This document shows, piece after piece, positions 8,690 through 17,116 of a DNA stretch of 64,000 nucleotides; position 1 is the first letter of the stretch, and each line of letters opens with the position of its first letter. The translations under genes and the position numbers were made by a program. The DNA lies in contig CATQHX010000008.1 of the NCBI GenBank assembly GCA_958296065.1, forward strand, positions 1 through 64,000, written 5' to 3'. The notes below the pieces were generated by a model. That model searched no databases. It saw only the letters and a list, made by a program, of their open reading frames with translations, and was not told the origin of the DNA. Source of the stretch: Vicinamibacterales bacterium. GTDB taxonomy: Bacteria; Acidobacteriota; Vicinamibacteria; Vicinamibacterales; UBA8438.

Positions 8690-9549
8690 TTACGACCGTC
8701 CTTGAAGCGCGTCGGCCGGCCGGTCCACCAGCAACAACTCGACGAGACGTCCTCCAGGACCATGGTCGATTCTCGCCCGCTCAGAGCCTCGAAGTCGACC
8801 TGGGCACCCGCTCGACGCTCACGAAGTGAGCGAGAGAGAGAGGTCGTCTCAGGAGTTAACCGATCGTGGGAACTATCAGACTCATGCCCGACCCTTGAAG
8901 CCGATACCGATCTGCGGCGCGACACCCTGTCGAACGCGCGCGCCGAGCGCTTCACGAAGTCGACCTGGGATGCGATCAGGAGCAACGACATGGCTGAGAT
9001 CGGCCTTCCCAGACCATGAGCCCCGTCCCCCGGCCTGCTCGGGCACCGGGGGATTTTCACAGCGCGGGGATTCCGCCCGACTGCGCTTCCTCTAACAATT
9101 TCCTCGGGACCTGGCGCAACCGCTCCCGGGGGAACAGCTCCCAGCCGGCGATCCCGGTGAATATGGGGCGGGGCGAAGTTGATGGAGCTCGGCGTTATCG
9201 GACCCAGGACGGGAACGCCGGAGCTTGGACCCCGGCGCTGGCGCGGGCGAGCCACCCCCACCTCACCCAATAACAAATCCCGGCAGCACCCGATGGTGTC
9301 CGGTCGCTTCAGCCGCGACACGGCCCGCGTCGCTCGGCCGCGTCGACCTCGGCGGCGCGCATCCGCCGCTCGTGCTCGTCCCTTCCGGTGACCGGCCGCG
9401 GGTTGTTGTGACGATCCGGCGCGTTCCGTGACCCGGACGGCGACCGCCTGGCGTAAGGGGCGAGTTCCTCGGCGCCGGATCGACGCAGTCGAGAGAAAGC
9501 GGTCCAAGCTGCGCGTCGCTGGAGGCTTCACCGGCCGGCAGCAGGTCGG
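8690..9549. other. Gene-poor stretch
   Basis: Long open frames exist on both strands (the longest is on the minus strand, 8686-9531), but their translations are arginine/serine/proline-rich without any known domain. A 15-bp direct repeat, CGAAGTCGACCTGGG, occurs at 8788-8802 and 8957-8971. An AG-rich tract (GAGCGAGAGAGAGAGG) lies near 8829. I see no gene here. Confidence 0.4.
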
Positions 9550-10335
9550 TCAGGGGCGCGGCCATGCCGGAGTATCGTCGCGGAGCACGGCAAGGACCGG
9601 GGCGTGGTCGGACCCGTCCTTCTTCTTGCGGTATTCGCAGTCGATCTTGACATGTCGCAGTCGTTTCACGACATCCGCAGTTCCGAGCAGAAAGTCGATG
9701 CGTATGCCTTGGTGCCGGCGAAAGAGGACATCACCTTTAACCCTTCTGCTCCAAAAGGAGAACTCCTCCGCGGAGGGCCCTCGGTATTGGCGGAACAGAT
9801 CGGTGAAACCCCAAGCCAGCAGTTTCTCGAAGCGGTCGGCGGTCTCAAAGTCCACTCCGGCTGCTTTCTTCCAACTGTCGATAGGTGCCGGTACGAGGTT
9901 GAAGTCGCCGCAGAGCATGGTCGCGCGTGGATTGTGCTGCTCGATGAAGTGTAGCAGCAGGCTCTCGAACCACTCCAGCTTGCGGCGATAGTCCGCGTGG
10001 TCGACCGACTTGCCGCTCGGGCAGTAGACGGTGGTGAACGACAGGTCGCCAGCATCGGCGGTGATGAGGCGGGCCCCCAGCTCCTCCTGTCCCGGCAGCC
10101 CGCGACGCACAACCACGAGAGGTTTGCGGGACAGAACTGCCACGCCGTTCCGGCCCTGCTGGCCGTACGGCGCGGCGTGGTAGCCGGCGTCCTCGAACGC
10201 CTTCCTCGGAAATTCCTCGTCCGGCAGCTTCAACTCCTGCAGCCCGACCAAGTCGGGCTGGCGCTCGTTGAGCCAGCGCAGCACGAAGTCCAGCCGGGTC
10301 CGCAACCCGTTGACGTTCCACGTGGCAATCGTCAT
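9550..10335 (-). CDS. xthA: Exodeoxyribonuclease III
   Basis: A 261-residue endonuclease/exonuclease/phosphatase-fold enzyme that cleaves at abasic sites and trims 3' ends in base excision repair. The start MTIATWNVNGLRTRLDFVLR carries the metal-binding Asn. Next come PDLVGLQELKLPDEEFP (Glu), AVLSRKP, TVYCPSGK, then LCGDFNLVPAPIDSW (Asp and Asn of the active site). Near the C-terminus are RIDFLLGT and DGSDHAPVLAVL (final Asp-His). All catalytic residues are present and the length is typical. It is transcribed alone and is the only clearly functional housekeeping gene in the first 16 kb. Confidence 0.95.
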   Translation of the reverse strand: MTIATWNVNGLRTRLDFVLRWLNERQPDLVGLQELKLPDEEFPRKAFEDAGYHAAPYGQQGRNGVAVLSRKPLVVVRRGLPGQEELGARLITADAGDLSFTTVYCPSGKSVDHADYRRKLEWFESLLLHFIEQHNPRATMLCGDFNLVPAPIDSWKKAAGVDFETADRFEKLLAWGFTDLFRQYRGPSAEEFSFWSRRVKGDVLFRRHQGIRIDFLLGTADVVKRLRHVKIDCEYRKKKDGSDHAPVLAVLRDDTPAWPRP

Positions 10336-10799
10336 CGCATGCCCCTTGCGACCTCAGCAGTCTCTGTCACATCCTGTCACATCCAGGTCCAGGAACGGGG
10401 AATGTCCCGGAGGCTGTTGAGCTTGGCTTGAAGCGGGTGGCGACTCCTCGCCCCAGGCGCACTGGCGCAAGGAGGGAAACCCGAGCAACAGGCTCGGGTT
10501 CGACCAACAGGAAAACGCTGACGAGCGCGCAGCCGAACCGAGCCGGGAGCCGGCCTGAAACCGACACACGCTCCCGCCACAGCGCGAGGCCCCGGCCGAC
10601 GAGGATACGCTCGCCGTCGGCTACCACGTCGAACCAGGCCGAAACACCGGCCGCATGACGGTTCCACACTACGCATTTCCCAGCCTCCGCACCCCGCAGG
10701 CGGCCAGCTCCGGCGGGGTCGCCGAACGGGAGAACAGCCGCACACTGCCGCGGGCAGCGCCAGCCGACAGCACGGCAGCAGGAAAGAGCCGAATCACCG
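10336..10799. other. Intergenic, coding-like but unassigned
   Basis: The plus strand carries stretches that look protein-like (for example SSPQAHWRKEGNPSNRLGF near 10,445 and LAVGYHVEPGRNTGRM near 10,610), in different frames and without start signals. They could be remnants of one or two lost genes. I cannot assign them. Confidence 0.3.
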
Positions 10800-11540
10800 A
10801 TGGAGAAACGACCGGAAGCAGTCGCGACAGCGTGGATCAACGAGATCGACGCCAAACTCGCCGAAGTGCGCGTGAGCACGAACCCGGCTGGCGGCTCGCT
10901 CGAGATACGCGGGATGCCGGCCGAAGGCGCGGCCGAGACACGCTGGCGCGTATACAACGCGCTCAACAGGCTGAACGCTCGCAATGCCGCAAACGGTCTC
11001 ATTGCCGAGATCCGCCCTGAATCGGCTTGGGCGCAGCACCTGTGGGACCTGCCGGTAGCCCTCGCGGTAGCGCAGTACCACGGACACATCCGCCCGGTCC
11101 GAGACACGATCATCACCGGAGCGCTAGGCGAGAACGGCAAGGTCACGGCCATACGGGGGACAGTGCCGATCGCGCGACTCGTCAACAGGACCGGCCGCAC
11201 CCTGATGCTGCCGCCAGCGAACCTCGGAGAGGCAAGCCTCGCAGCGGCGAACCGGCTCACGCTCGCAAGCAGCATCTAGGAGGCAGTCGAATGGCTCGCT
11301 GGCGATCAGGAAACCTTCACACCGGCACCATGCCATGACACCGAGCCGAAGCTGCGGATGGAAGACATCGCAGGACAGCAGGCCGCCAAGCGAGCGCTCA
11401 CAATCGCGGCAGCCGGCAGGCACCACGTGCTGATCACGACCGCGAGAAACGCGCATGCCGTGCGACTGGCGAGACGGCTGCCGACAATGATGGCCGAGCC
11501 GACGGCCGAGGAGCGCCATGAAGCGCTGGCAATCCACTCG
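10800..11540 (+). pseudogene. ComM/YifB-like AAA+ protein, N-terminal part
   Basis: Residues 1-159 resemble the Lon-protease-like N-terminus of the ComM/Mg-chelatase-like family, including LWDLPVALAVAQYHGHIRP, then GALGENGKVTAIRGTVPIAR and TLMLPPANLGEASLAA. A TAG at 11,277-11,279 stops this frame. The same frame continues after it with EAVEWLAGDQETF and MEDIAGQQAAKRALTIAAAG, which is the start of the AAA+ domain. Where the family has a GPPGSGKT-type Walker A, this protein reads HHVLITTARNAHAVRLARRL, so nucleotide binding is lost. Translation breaks at 11,540 in ALAIHS, where an IS21-family element is inserted. The rest of the gene resumes at 14,742. Confidence 0.7.
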
Positions 11541-11880
11541 TGTTCGGCGTCAATTACTTTTGCCGGTGGGCGACAACAATTCTTGCCGGTTGAGAGGATC
11601 GGGAAATCGGTATCGAGGAGGGTGATGCCTGTGTAGCCTGTGGGCGCCGTCTGCGGCGTCCAAAGCGGTGTGGGAAACGCGCCTGCTCGACGTTCCGAGC
11701 TCTCCGGATCGTTCGCGCGCGTTTTCCACGCCGCTGGCAGGATGCACAGGCCCTCGGGAGTCGAAGCGAGCAGCGAGCCGCCGAAGCGAGGCTTGGTTTT
11801 CGGACCGAAGACGCTCAGGCGCTCGCGAAATCCGGTCGCGGAAGATCCGGTCGCATTGGCTGGTTACGTAACCGCGGTAC
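11541..11880. repeat. Extra IS21 left end with deleted istB tail
   Basis: This segment duplicates the left end that begins again at 12,186. Matching parts are the terminal TTTTGCCGGTGGGCG, the block at 11,778-11,827 versus 12,295-12,342 (CCGCCGAAGCGAGGCT..GGACCGAAGACGCTCAGGCG), and GGTCGCGGAAGATCCGGTC (11,832 and 12,508). On the minus strand it reads a collapsed istB tail (CDRIFRD followed directly by the terminal stop region), so most of the istB end is deleted. Confidence 0.65.
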
Positions 11881-11893
11881 AATCGCGATCGGG

Positions 11894-12181
11894 ATGCCCC
11901 TGACCAACGCCGAGAAACAGCGCCGGTGGCGCGAGCGGCGCGCGGCCGGAACACCGGTAGTGCGCTACGTGAAGGCCGCCGAGCCGAAGCGTTCACGGCC
12001 ACAACGGTGGCGCGCGGCCGTCGCCACGCTGCGCGAGCTTCAGGAGAGCTACCAGGCGTGGCGAGACAATCTCCCGGAATCGTTGGAAGACTCCGCCACG
12101 GCCGAGCTGCTGGACGCGGTCATCGCGGTCGACCTCGACCCTCTCGACATCGAGTTGCCCAAGGGATTCGGGAGGGACTGA
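11894..12181 (+). CDS. Small basic protein, passenger in IS21
   Basis: A 95-residue protein with N-terminus MPLTNAEKQRRWRERRAAGT, a helical segment RWRAAVATLRELQESYQAW and an acidic end VIAVDLDPLDIELPKGFGRD. The NAEKQRRWRERR-type start is common in small proteins of prophages and mobile elements, but I know of no assigned function. It sits between the extra left end and the true left end of the IS21-type element, in the opposite orientation to istAB, so it appears to have been captured by the transposon. It is probably a real gene: it ends in a sharp stop just before the second terminal repeat. Confidence 0.55.
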   Translation: MPLTNAEKQRRWRERRAAGTPVVRYVKAAEPKRSRPQRWRAAVATLRELQESYQAWRDNLPESLEDSATAELLDAVIAVDLDPLDIELPKGFGRD

Positions 12182-12330
12182 CCCATGACGCCTGTACTTT
12201 GCCGGTGGGCGTCAGGAATTGGCCGGGAGTCGAACCGAACATCGAGCAGGGGCTCACGCGCTCGATCACGGCCGAGAACACGCTCGCAACGTCGCCGCCG
12301 AAGCGAGGCTCGGTTTCGGACCGAAGACGC

Positions 12331-13152
12331 TCAGGCGCTCGCCGGTCGACGGCGCCGCGGCAACAGCGGACCTGGTGGCCGTCCACGCGGCGCGGGCGGC
12401 GGTGACGGCGCCGATGACTTGAGCCGTGACGGGTCGGTTCGAAAGCTCGGCACGTCGAACTCGAGCACGACCGAGTGGTGTACCAGCCGGTCGATCGCCG
12501 CGGCGGTGGCCATCTGGTCGCGGAAGATCCGGTCCCACTGGCTGAAGACCAGGTTGCTGGTCACCATCACCGAGCGGCGCTCGTAGCGCTCGGCCAATAG
12601 CGTGAACAGCACCTCGGCTTCGTCGGGACTTTGCTGCACGTAGCCGAGGTCGTCGAGCAGAATCACCTCGAAGAGGTCGAGTTTGCGCAGCGCCCGCGGA
12701 AGGTCGAGGTCGCGTTTGGCGCCCAGCAATTCCTGCACCAGGGCGTAGGCCGGGACGCACAACACGCTGTGGCCGGCCTCGACCAGCGCATGCGCGACGG
12801 CGCACAGCGCGTGGCTCTTTCCGACCCCGGGCAAACCAAATGCGAGCACATTGGTCGCCGTCTCGAGGAACGCCCCGGAGGCGAGCGTCTTCAACTGTTG
12901 TACGACCGGACCCGGCAACCTTCCGGTGTCGAGCGTCTCGAACGTCTTGCCGGGCGGCAGTCGCGAGGCGCGTCGCAGCCGGGCAATCCGGCGCTGGCGA
13001 CGCGCCTCGGCTTCGGCCTCGAAGACTTCCACCAGCACCGGCAGCGCGTCGTGGTGACCGGCCTGCGTCAATCGCGGCACCAGCTCCTCGGCCGCCGTCG
13101 TCAGGTTGAACTGCGTCAGCAGCGTCGTCACCTGCGTGCTCGGCGCCGTCAT
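12331..13152 (-). CDS. istB: IS21-family helper ATPase IstB
   Basis: An AAA+ protein of 273 residues that assists the IstA transposase in target selection. The start MTAPSTQVTTLLTQFNL is chosen because its ATG overlaps the istA stop (ATGA at 13,149-13,152). A longer frame upstream has no support. Visible motifs are Walker A FGLPGVGKSHALCAVAHAL, Walker B EVILLDDLGYVQQSPDEAEV, sensor region SVMVTSNLVFSQWDRIF and AAAIDRLVHHSVVLEF. The C-terminal about 25 residues are proline/arginine-rich and overlap the terminal repeat. It appears intact. Confidence 0.9.
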   Translation of the reverse strand: MTAPSTQVTTLLTQFNLTTAAEELVPRLTQAGHHDALPVLVEVFEAEAEARRQRRIARLRRASRLPPGKTFETLDTGRLPGPVVQQLKTLASGAFLETATNVLAFGLPGVGKSHALCAVAHALVEAGHSVLCVPAYALVQELLGAKRDLDLPRALRKLDLFEVILLDDLGYVQQSPDEAEVLFTLLAERYERRSVMVTSNLVFSQWDRIFRDQMATAAAIDRLVHHSVVLEFDVPSFRTDPSRLKSSAPSPPPAPRGRPPGPLLPRRRRPASA

Positions 13153-14669
13153 CCTTGCAAGCCTCCCGTCAGCAACGCGTCGTACCTCGTCAGGTCCGGG
13201 CGAGGGATGTGCACCACCGGCACGGTCGGGACCGGCGGACGCACCGCGGCCTGGACGCTGGCGTATTCGCACGTGTCGCCGGCGTCGAGTCGAGCCTGAA
13301 GCGTCGCCTCGACCTGCCGCTCACTGGTCGTGGCCGCCAGGTGCAGCAGCCGCACATACTCGACGTCGGCCCGCTCGCCGTGCGTCCTGCCGAGCGCGTC
13401 ATATGCCGCCCGGAACGTCAGCGACGGGAACAGCTCCTCCCGGAAGCGATACCGCGCAAAGGCACCCGGCTTGCGGACCAAGCTGCCGATGATGTGGCGG
13501 TAGTCGATCCGGTGGTCCGCCGCGCCCCGCAGCCGTGGCATCGTGCACAGCACCCGGCCGCCGTAGAGAACCTCGACCATCGACGGATGCTGGCGCGCCT
13601 CGACCGTGTGACCGATCAGGCGCGACGGCACCGAATAGATCCGGCTGCCGATGCGAATCGTGCTCCACTTGCGCACTCTGCACTGGAACGTCGTGTACTC
13701 GGGAATGCGCGCCGCCGGCAACGGTCGCAGAAAGGCCCGCTCCTCGGCCAGACGAGCCGACGCCGGCGCATTCCGCTCCTCGTCGACGACCGCTCGCACG
13801 AAGCGCAGGTAGGACGACTCGTCATCGAACTTTCTGTCGCCCCGCAACAGCAACGCCTGCTCGATGGCCGTCTTCGTCCGGAAGTGCGCCTGCTCGGCCA
13901 CCCCGTTCTCGTGCGGTTTTCCCGGCTGGATCCGCGACGAGTCCAGCCCGTAGTGGTCCATCACCTGCTGGAACCGCGCCGTCAACTGCCGCCCGCCGCT
14001 CCGCTTCAGCTCGTGCGTCGCCGCCGACAGGTTGTCGTGACGCAGCACTGCCGGCACCGCCCCCAGCGTCCACAGCGCGCCCTGCAGGCCGGCCACCAGC
14101 GCCTCGAACGTCTCGCTCACCGCCAGCGCCACATACGTCCACTTGCTGTAGCTCAGCACCCACTCGAACAGCAGGTGCGGGAACGGCACGCCCCGGAGCG
14201 TCACACCCAGGTCGCTCCCGTCGGTGAAGTCGAACGCTGCTTCCCGACCCGGTACCGCCACCTGCTCGAAGTAGACCTCCCGATCCGGACCGTCCTGAAC
14301 CCGCCACTCGCGGACCCGACGCTGCAACGTCCGCAGCTGCCCCGACTGGAAACGGCCCGGATGCCTCCGGCACAGTGCTTTGAACAGCGCCAACACCTGC
14401 AGCCGACTGTCGGTGTCGGCCACCAACTGCGGCACCACCTCCGACTCCCACACCTCGGCGAACGGGTCCTTCCGCGTCCGCCACGTCCGCGGCGCCTTCG
14501 CCGTCGACGGCAACGCGCCACTCTGCCACTGGCGCGCCGTCCGCTCGCTCATGCCCGCCGCCGCAGCGGCCGCCGCCACCGTCTTCCCCGACATCCGTTT
14601 CTCTCGCAATCGCCGAACCTGCGCATCCGTGACCAACCCGTCCTCCGCGAGGAAAACGGGCAGTCTCAC
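13149..14669 (-). CDS. istA: IS21-family transposase IstA
   Basis: A 506-residue transposase. The N-terminal helix-turn-helix reads QVRRLREKRMSGKTVAAAAA, then GMSERTARQWQSG. The rve-type DDE core has its first Asp in AAFDFTDGSDLGVTLRGV, the second in VPAVLRHDNLSAATHEL, and the Glu in GKPHENGVAEQAHFRTKTA. The C-terminal beta-barrel region includes WSTIRIGSRIYSVPSRLIG. Length and all three acidic residues are typical, so it is probably active. It is translationally coupled to istB through a 4-bp overlap. Confidence 0.92.
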   Translation of the reverse strand: MRLPVFLAEDGLVTDAQVRRLREKRMSGKTVAAAAAAAGMSERTARQWQSGALPSTAKAPRTWRTRKDPFAEVWESEVVPQLVADTDSRLQVLALFKALCRRHPGRFQSGQLRTLQRRVREWRVQDGPDREVYFEQVAVPGREAAFDFTDGSDLGVTLRGVPFPHLLFEWVLSYSKWTYVALAVSETFEALVAGLQGALWTLGAVPAVLRHDNLSAATHELKRSGGRQLTARFQQVMDHYGLDSSRIQPGKPHENGVAEQAHFRTKTAIEQALLLRGDRKFDDESSYLRFVRAVVDEERNAPASARLAEERAFLRPLPAARIPEYTTFQCRVRKWSTIRIGSRIYSVPSRLIGHTVEARQHPSMVEVLYGGRVLCTMPRLRGAADHRIDYRHIIGSLVRKPGAFARYRFREELFPSLTFRAAYDALGRTHGERADVEYVRLLHLAATTSERQVEATLQARLDAGDTCEYASVQAAVRPPVPTVPVVHIPRPDLTRYDALLTGGLQG

Positions 14670-14741
14670 ACGATTCCAGGCGCGTCCACCAACCGGCCGA
14701 TCGCGTCCTCGGCAACCGGCAAAAATAATTGTCGTTGATCA

Positions 14742-15426
14742 ACTCGGTAGCCGGACTCCTGGACCCGACAGGCCGACACATCGAAAAGCGGCCATTGAGG
14801 GCGCCGCACTGGTCGGCATCGCCAGGCGCCATCGGACGAGACCCCGAGGGGGACCAACGCAAGCGCCGGCAACCGGGGGAAGCGGCGCTCGCACACAGCG
14901 GGGTTCTGCTACTCGACGAACAACGCTCGACCGCGTACGCCGGCACGTCACCGGCGCCGGCCGCTGCGACCGGATGTACCCCAGCGACTTCGTGTTGGTC
15001 GGCATCCTCGTAACGGACGAGAAACCACTGGATACGCTGAGCACAGAGGCACGGCGGCAAATGGCGATCGCCTCGCTCGACAAGACCGGAACGGCGGACC
15101 TGTTCGACATCGCGTTCGATCTCGAGCCTTCCGGACGCGCGCAGATCGAAGCCGACGGCAGAACGACCTCGGCAACCGCCAGCAAAGCGTGCAGCCGCGT
15201 CCGAACGGCGCTCGAGGCGAACGAGGCGTCGGACGCGGACTTGACCTCGGAAGCCGCGGCACTGCTGCACACCGCGGCAACACGATACGGCGATGACGCC
15301 GCGCGGCGGATACGCGCCGTCGCGACAACCATCGCCCACCTCGAAGCGCAAGGAAGAGCGGCACAAGTCCACGAAGCACACGTGCGCGAAGCGGCAGCGC
15401 TGCGCGGAATCCTCGACGACAGGTAG
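14742..15426 (+). pseudogene. ComM/YifB-like protein, C-terminal part
   Basis: After the IS21 element, the interrupted frame resumes with VAGLLDPTGRHIEKRPLRAP and PGEAALAHSGVLLLDE, corresponding to the ComM segment that ends in Walker B. The frame then shifts: similarity continues in the frame that ends at 15,426, with VTGAGRCDRMYPSDFVLVG and finally ATRYGDDAARRIRAVATTIA with EAHVREAAALRGIL, the family C-terminal helical bundle. Residues between LDE and the VTGAG block (about 20-30) appear deleted, and the Asn-Pro-Cys-Pro-Cys-Gly segment is absent. With the N-terminal defects this is a dead gene, broken before or after the IS landed. Confidence 0.65.
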
Positions 15427-15444
15427 GAACGACAGCACGACTCC

Positions 15445-16056
15445 ATGTACGCTGACCACGGCGCCGACGCCGAAAGACCGGAACCCGCGATGCGAAGACA
15501 GGACTGCCCCACCCGCCGCGGCCTGCCGCTCGACCACACGACACGCCCCGACGCGGTCCTCCTGCGCCGGGAGCTGCGCTGGACCGCCACCGCGATGCTA
15601 GCGCTGGGCGCCGCCGGATACGCGCTCTCCGGCGCATACGGCGCCGCCATCGGGACCGGAGCCGGCTTCCTCCTGCAGCAAGCCGGATACACCCTCGTGG
15701 TGCTGGCGCTATGGCACGGTTGGTCCACCCGGGCCATCACCTTGGACGGCGCCGAGCGGTCGGAACAGCTGGCCCGGCTCTCGTTGCGCGCGTTCACGCT
15801 CTGGATGCGCACGGCGACCGCCAACGACCGGCTCTACATCGCACTGTGGAACGTGGGCAACGACCACGACAAAGAGGACGAACACGCCGGCTCGACGGCC
15901 GAGATCCGGATCCGGTACGCCTACTCCCTGGCGGCCCGGCTCGACAACGAACCGTTGTGGTGCGACAACCTGCAGCGGCGGCAGCTGCGCTGCTCGGTGC
16001 AGCGGGACGAGGCGCGGCTGCTGCACATCGCCACCGGAAAGCATCTCGAAAGATAA
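15445..16056 (+). CDS. Hypothetical membrane protein
   Basis: A 203-residue protein with two hydrophobic segments near the middle, WTATAMLALGAAGYALSGAY and GTGAGFLLQQAGYTLVVLAL, separated by a short loop. The C-terminal soluble domain of about 110 residues contains LYIALWNVGNDHDKEDEHAG and IRIRYAYSLAARLDNEPLW. No family is recognised. The start could be ATG 15,445 or the ATG at 15,490. It follows the ComM-like remnant by 18 bp and may once have been co-transcribed with it. Confidence 0.55.
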   Translation: MYADHGADAERPEPAMRRQDCPTRRGLPLDHTTRPDAVLLRRELRWTATAMLALGAAGYALSGAYGAAIGTGAGFLLQQAGYTLVVLALWHGWSTRAITLDGAERSEQLARLSLRAFTLWMRTATANDRLYIALWNVGNDHDKEDEHAGSTAEIRIRYAYSLAARLDNEPLWCDNLQRRQLRCSVQRDEARLLHIATGKHLER

Positions 16057-16467
16057 CGAAGAGAATCACGATGAGCTGGAAACAGCAGAGGGAGAGAGAC
16101 GGCGTGGGAAGTCCTGGGTGGCTTGGCGTTCGGGGTGGCCGTAGGCGCATTCATCTTCCTGACGTGGTTGTTCTAGCTCGACGCAGCAAACGCGCGCGAC
16201 ACCACCAGTGACACCGGAAGAAGCCCCCCGCCGAGTGCAGGAGCGCTGCATCGACGAGCCGCGGGAAGCACTCGACAGCCGACTCGAGCCGTTGGAGGAT
16301 TCATCCCCGCGAGCGCGGGGTGGAGTGGATCGCTATCTTGTCGATCTTGTCTACAACACCGATGCACCTCGCGGACCGGCAGTGTGGGCTTCGACGCAGG
16401 CGCGAGTCACTTCGGCGCTCCTCAACTACGGCACTGGGCTTGGAATCGCCTTGCTTTCGTAGTTTTA
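16057..16467. other. Intergenic with small-ORF traces
   Basis: A frame near 16,105-16,176 reads WEVLGGLAFGVAVGAFIFLT, a strong transmembrane helix, but it lacks an in-frame start codon. It may be a degraded small membrane protein. The plus-strand frame 16,208-16,462 overlaps the CRISPR-like repeat and gives no recognised protein. Otherwise I see nothing coding. Confidence 0.4.
16297..16324. repeat. Solitary type I-E-like CRISPR repeat
   Basis: The 28 bases GGATTCATCCCCGCGAGCGCGGGG plus TGGA match the shape of type I-E repeats (reverse-complement consensus about GGTTYATCCCCGC..GCGGGGAAC). The CCCCGCG/CGCGGGG stem and conserved flanks are both present. No second copy occurs within several kilobases and no cas gene is present. 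It may be a leftover of an array or a chance hairpin. Confidence 0.4.
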
Positions 16468-17106
16468 CTACTCTCCGGTCCCCGGCTTAGCGTTTTGGCT
16501 CCTCTTGGCGCTCCGGCGTTTGCCGAACAAGCGGTGTATTAACGGTTGGTCCAGGACCTCGTCGACGGCCTTGTCGATCCGGTCCTCGTTCTGCGACGCG
16601 GTTTGCGCTATCATTTCCTTGAGTCCGGCGACCTCGGTCTTGATGTCTGCGATCGCGGAGAGTTCGCTGGCTATCGGCGCGATCCGGGACTCCATGGTTT
16701 CGAGCGCTGCTTGTCTCCGTTTCTCGTTTTTCGAGGCGGTTTGCGCTATCGTTTTCTTGAGTTCGGCGACCTCGGTCTTGATGTCCGTGATCGTGGAGAG
16801 TTCGCTGGCTATCGCCTCGATTTGGGTGCTCAAGCTCTTGAGCGTTGCGTTGATCGCGGCGGGCTCGGACCGTTGAATCGTTTCGGTCGCTGTCTTGAGC
16901 GTTGTGATCGCCTCGCTCAGCGGCTCGATCCCCTTTAGGACCGTTGTGACCAGCTTCTTTACGTCGTCGGTTATGGTTTCAAGACCTTCCCTGGTATTGT
17001 TGAGCGACTTGTGTAGCGACTCGGCCGTTTCTAGCTGGTGGATGATCTCGCCGGCTTGTTTTTCGGTCGCCTCGAGGCGCTCGATCACTTCGTCCATTGA
17101 GTTCAT
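16468..17106 (-). CDS. Coiled-coil protein, partner of RecQ-type helicase
   Basis: A 212-residue, almost entirely helical protein starting MNSMDEVIERLEATEKQAGE, with long heptad-like stretches. It contains an internal duplication: IASELSTITDIKTEVAELKK followed later by IASELSAIADIKTEVAGLKE, each trailed by (T/M)IAQTAS. The C-terminus is basic (LFGKRRSAKRSQNAK). No signal peptide or membrane segment is present, so it should be cytosolic and could bind nucleic acid through its tail. It starts 10 bp after the helicase stop on the same strand, so both are almost certainly co-expressed. I recognise no family. Confidence 0.75.
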   Translation of the reverse strand: MNSMDEVIERLEATEKQAGEIIHQLETAESLHKSLNNTREGLETITDDVKKLVTTVLKGIEPLSEAITTLKTATETIQRSEPAAINATLKSLSTQIEAIASELSTITDIKTEVAELKKTIAQTASKNEKRRQAALETMESRIAPIASELSAIADIKTEVAGLKEMIAQTASQNEDRIDKAVDEVLDQPLIHRLFGKRRSAKRSQNAKPGTGE

Positions 17107-17116
17107 CCGGTTCTCC

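Larger units (their letters stand above)
11541..14741 (-). mobile_element. IS21-family element with 5-bp target duplication
   Basis: The left end at 11,541 and the reverse complement of the right end at 14,741 share TG, then CAATTA-TTTTGCCGGT (the right copy differs at a few bases). ACTCG occurs at 11,536-11,540 and again at 14,742-14,746, a 5-bp direct duplication as IS21 elements make. Removing 11,541-14,746 restores an uninterrupted ComM-like frame (ALAIHS joined to VAGLLDPTG), which confirms both boundaries. The element carries istA and istB on the minus strand. It also carries a second internal left end and a passenger gene (11,541-12,186), so it is longer than a usual IS21 (about 2.5 kb). 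Confidence 0.85.

Noticed and set aside
8686..9531. 281-codon minus-strand frame
   Set aside because: It is arginine/serine-rich with no motif, signal or ribosome-binding site, and it overlaps the start of the UvrA remnant.
11277..11279. In-frame TAG in the ComM-like gene as recoded pyrrolysine
   Set aside because: The gene is damaged elsewhere (lost P-loop, deletions, IS insertion), and pyrrolysine systems are rare in such bacteria. A nonsense mutation is simpler.
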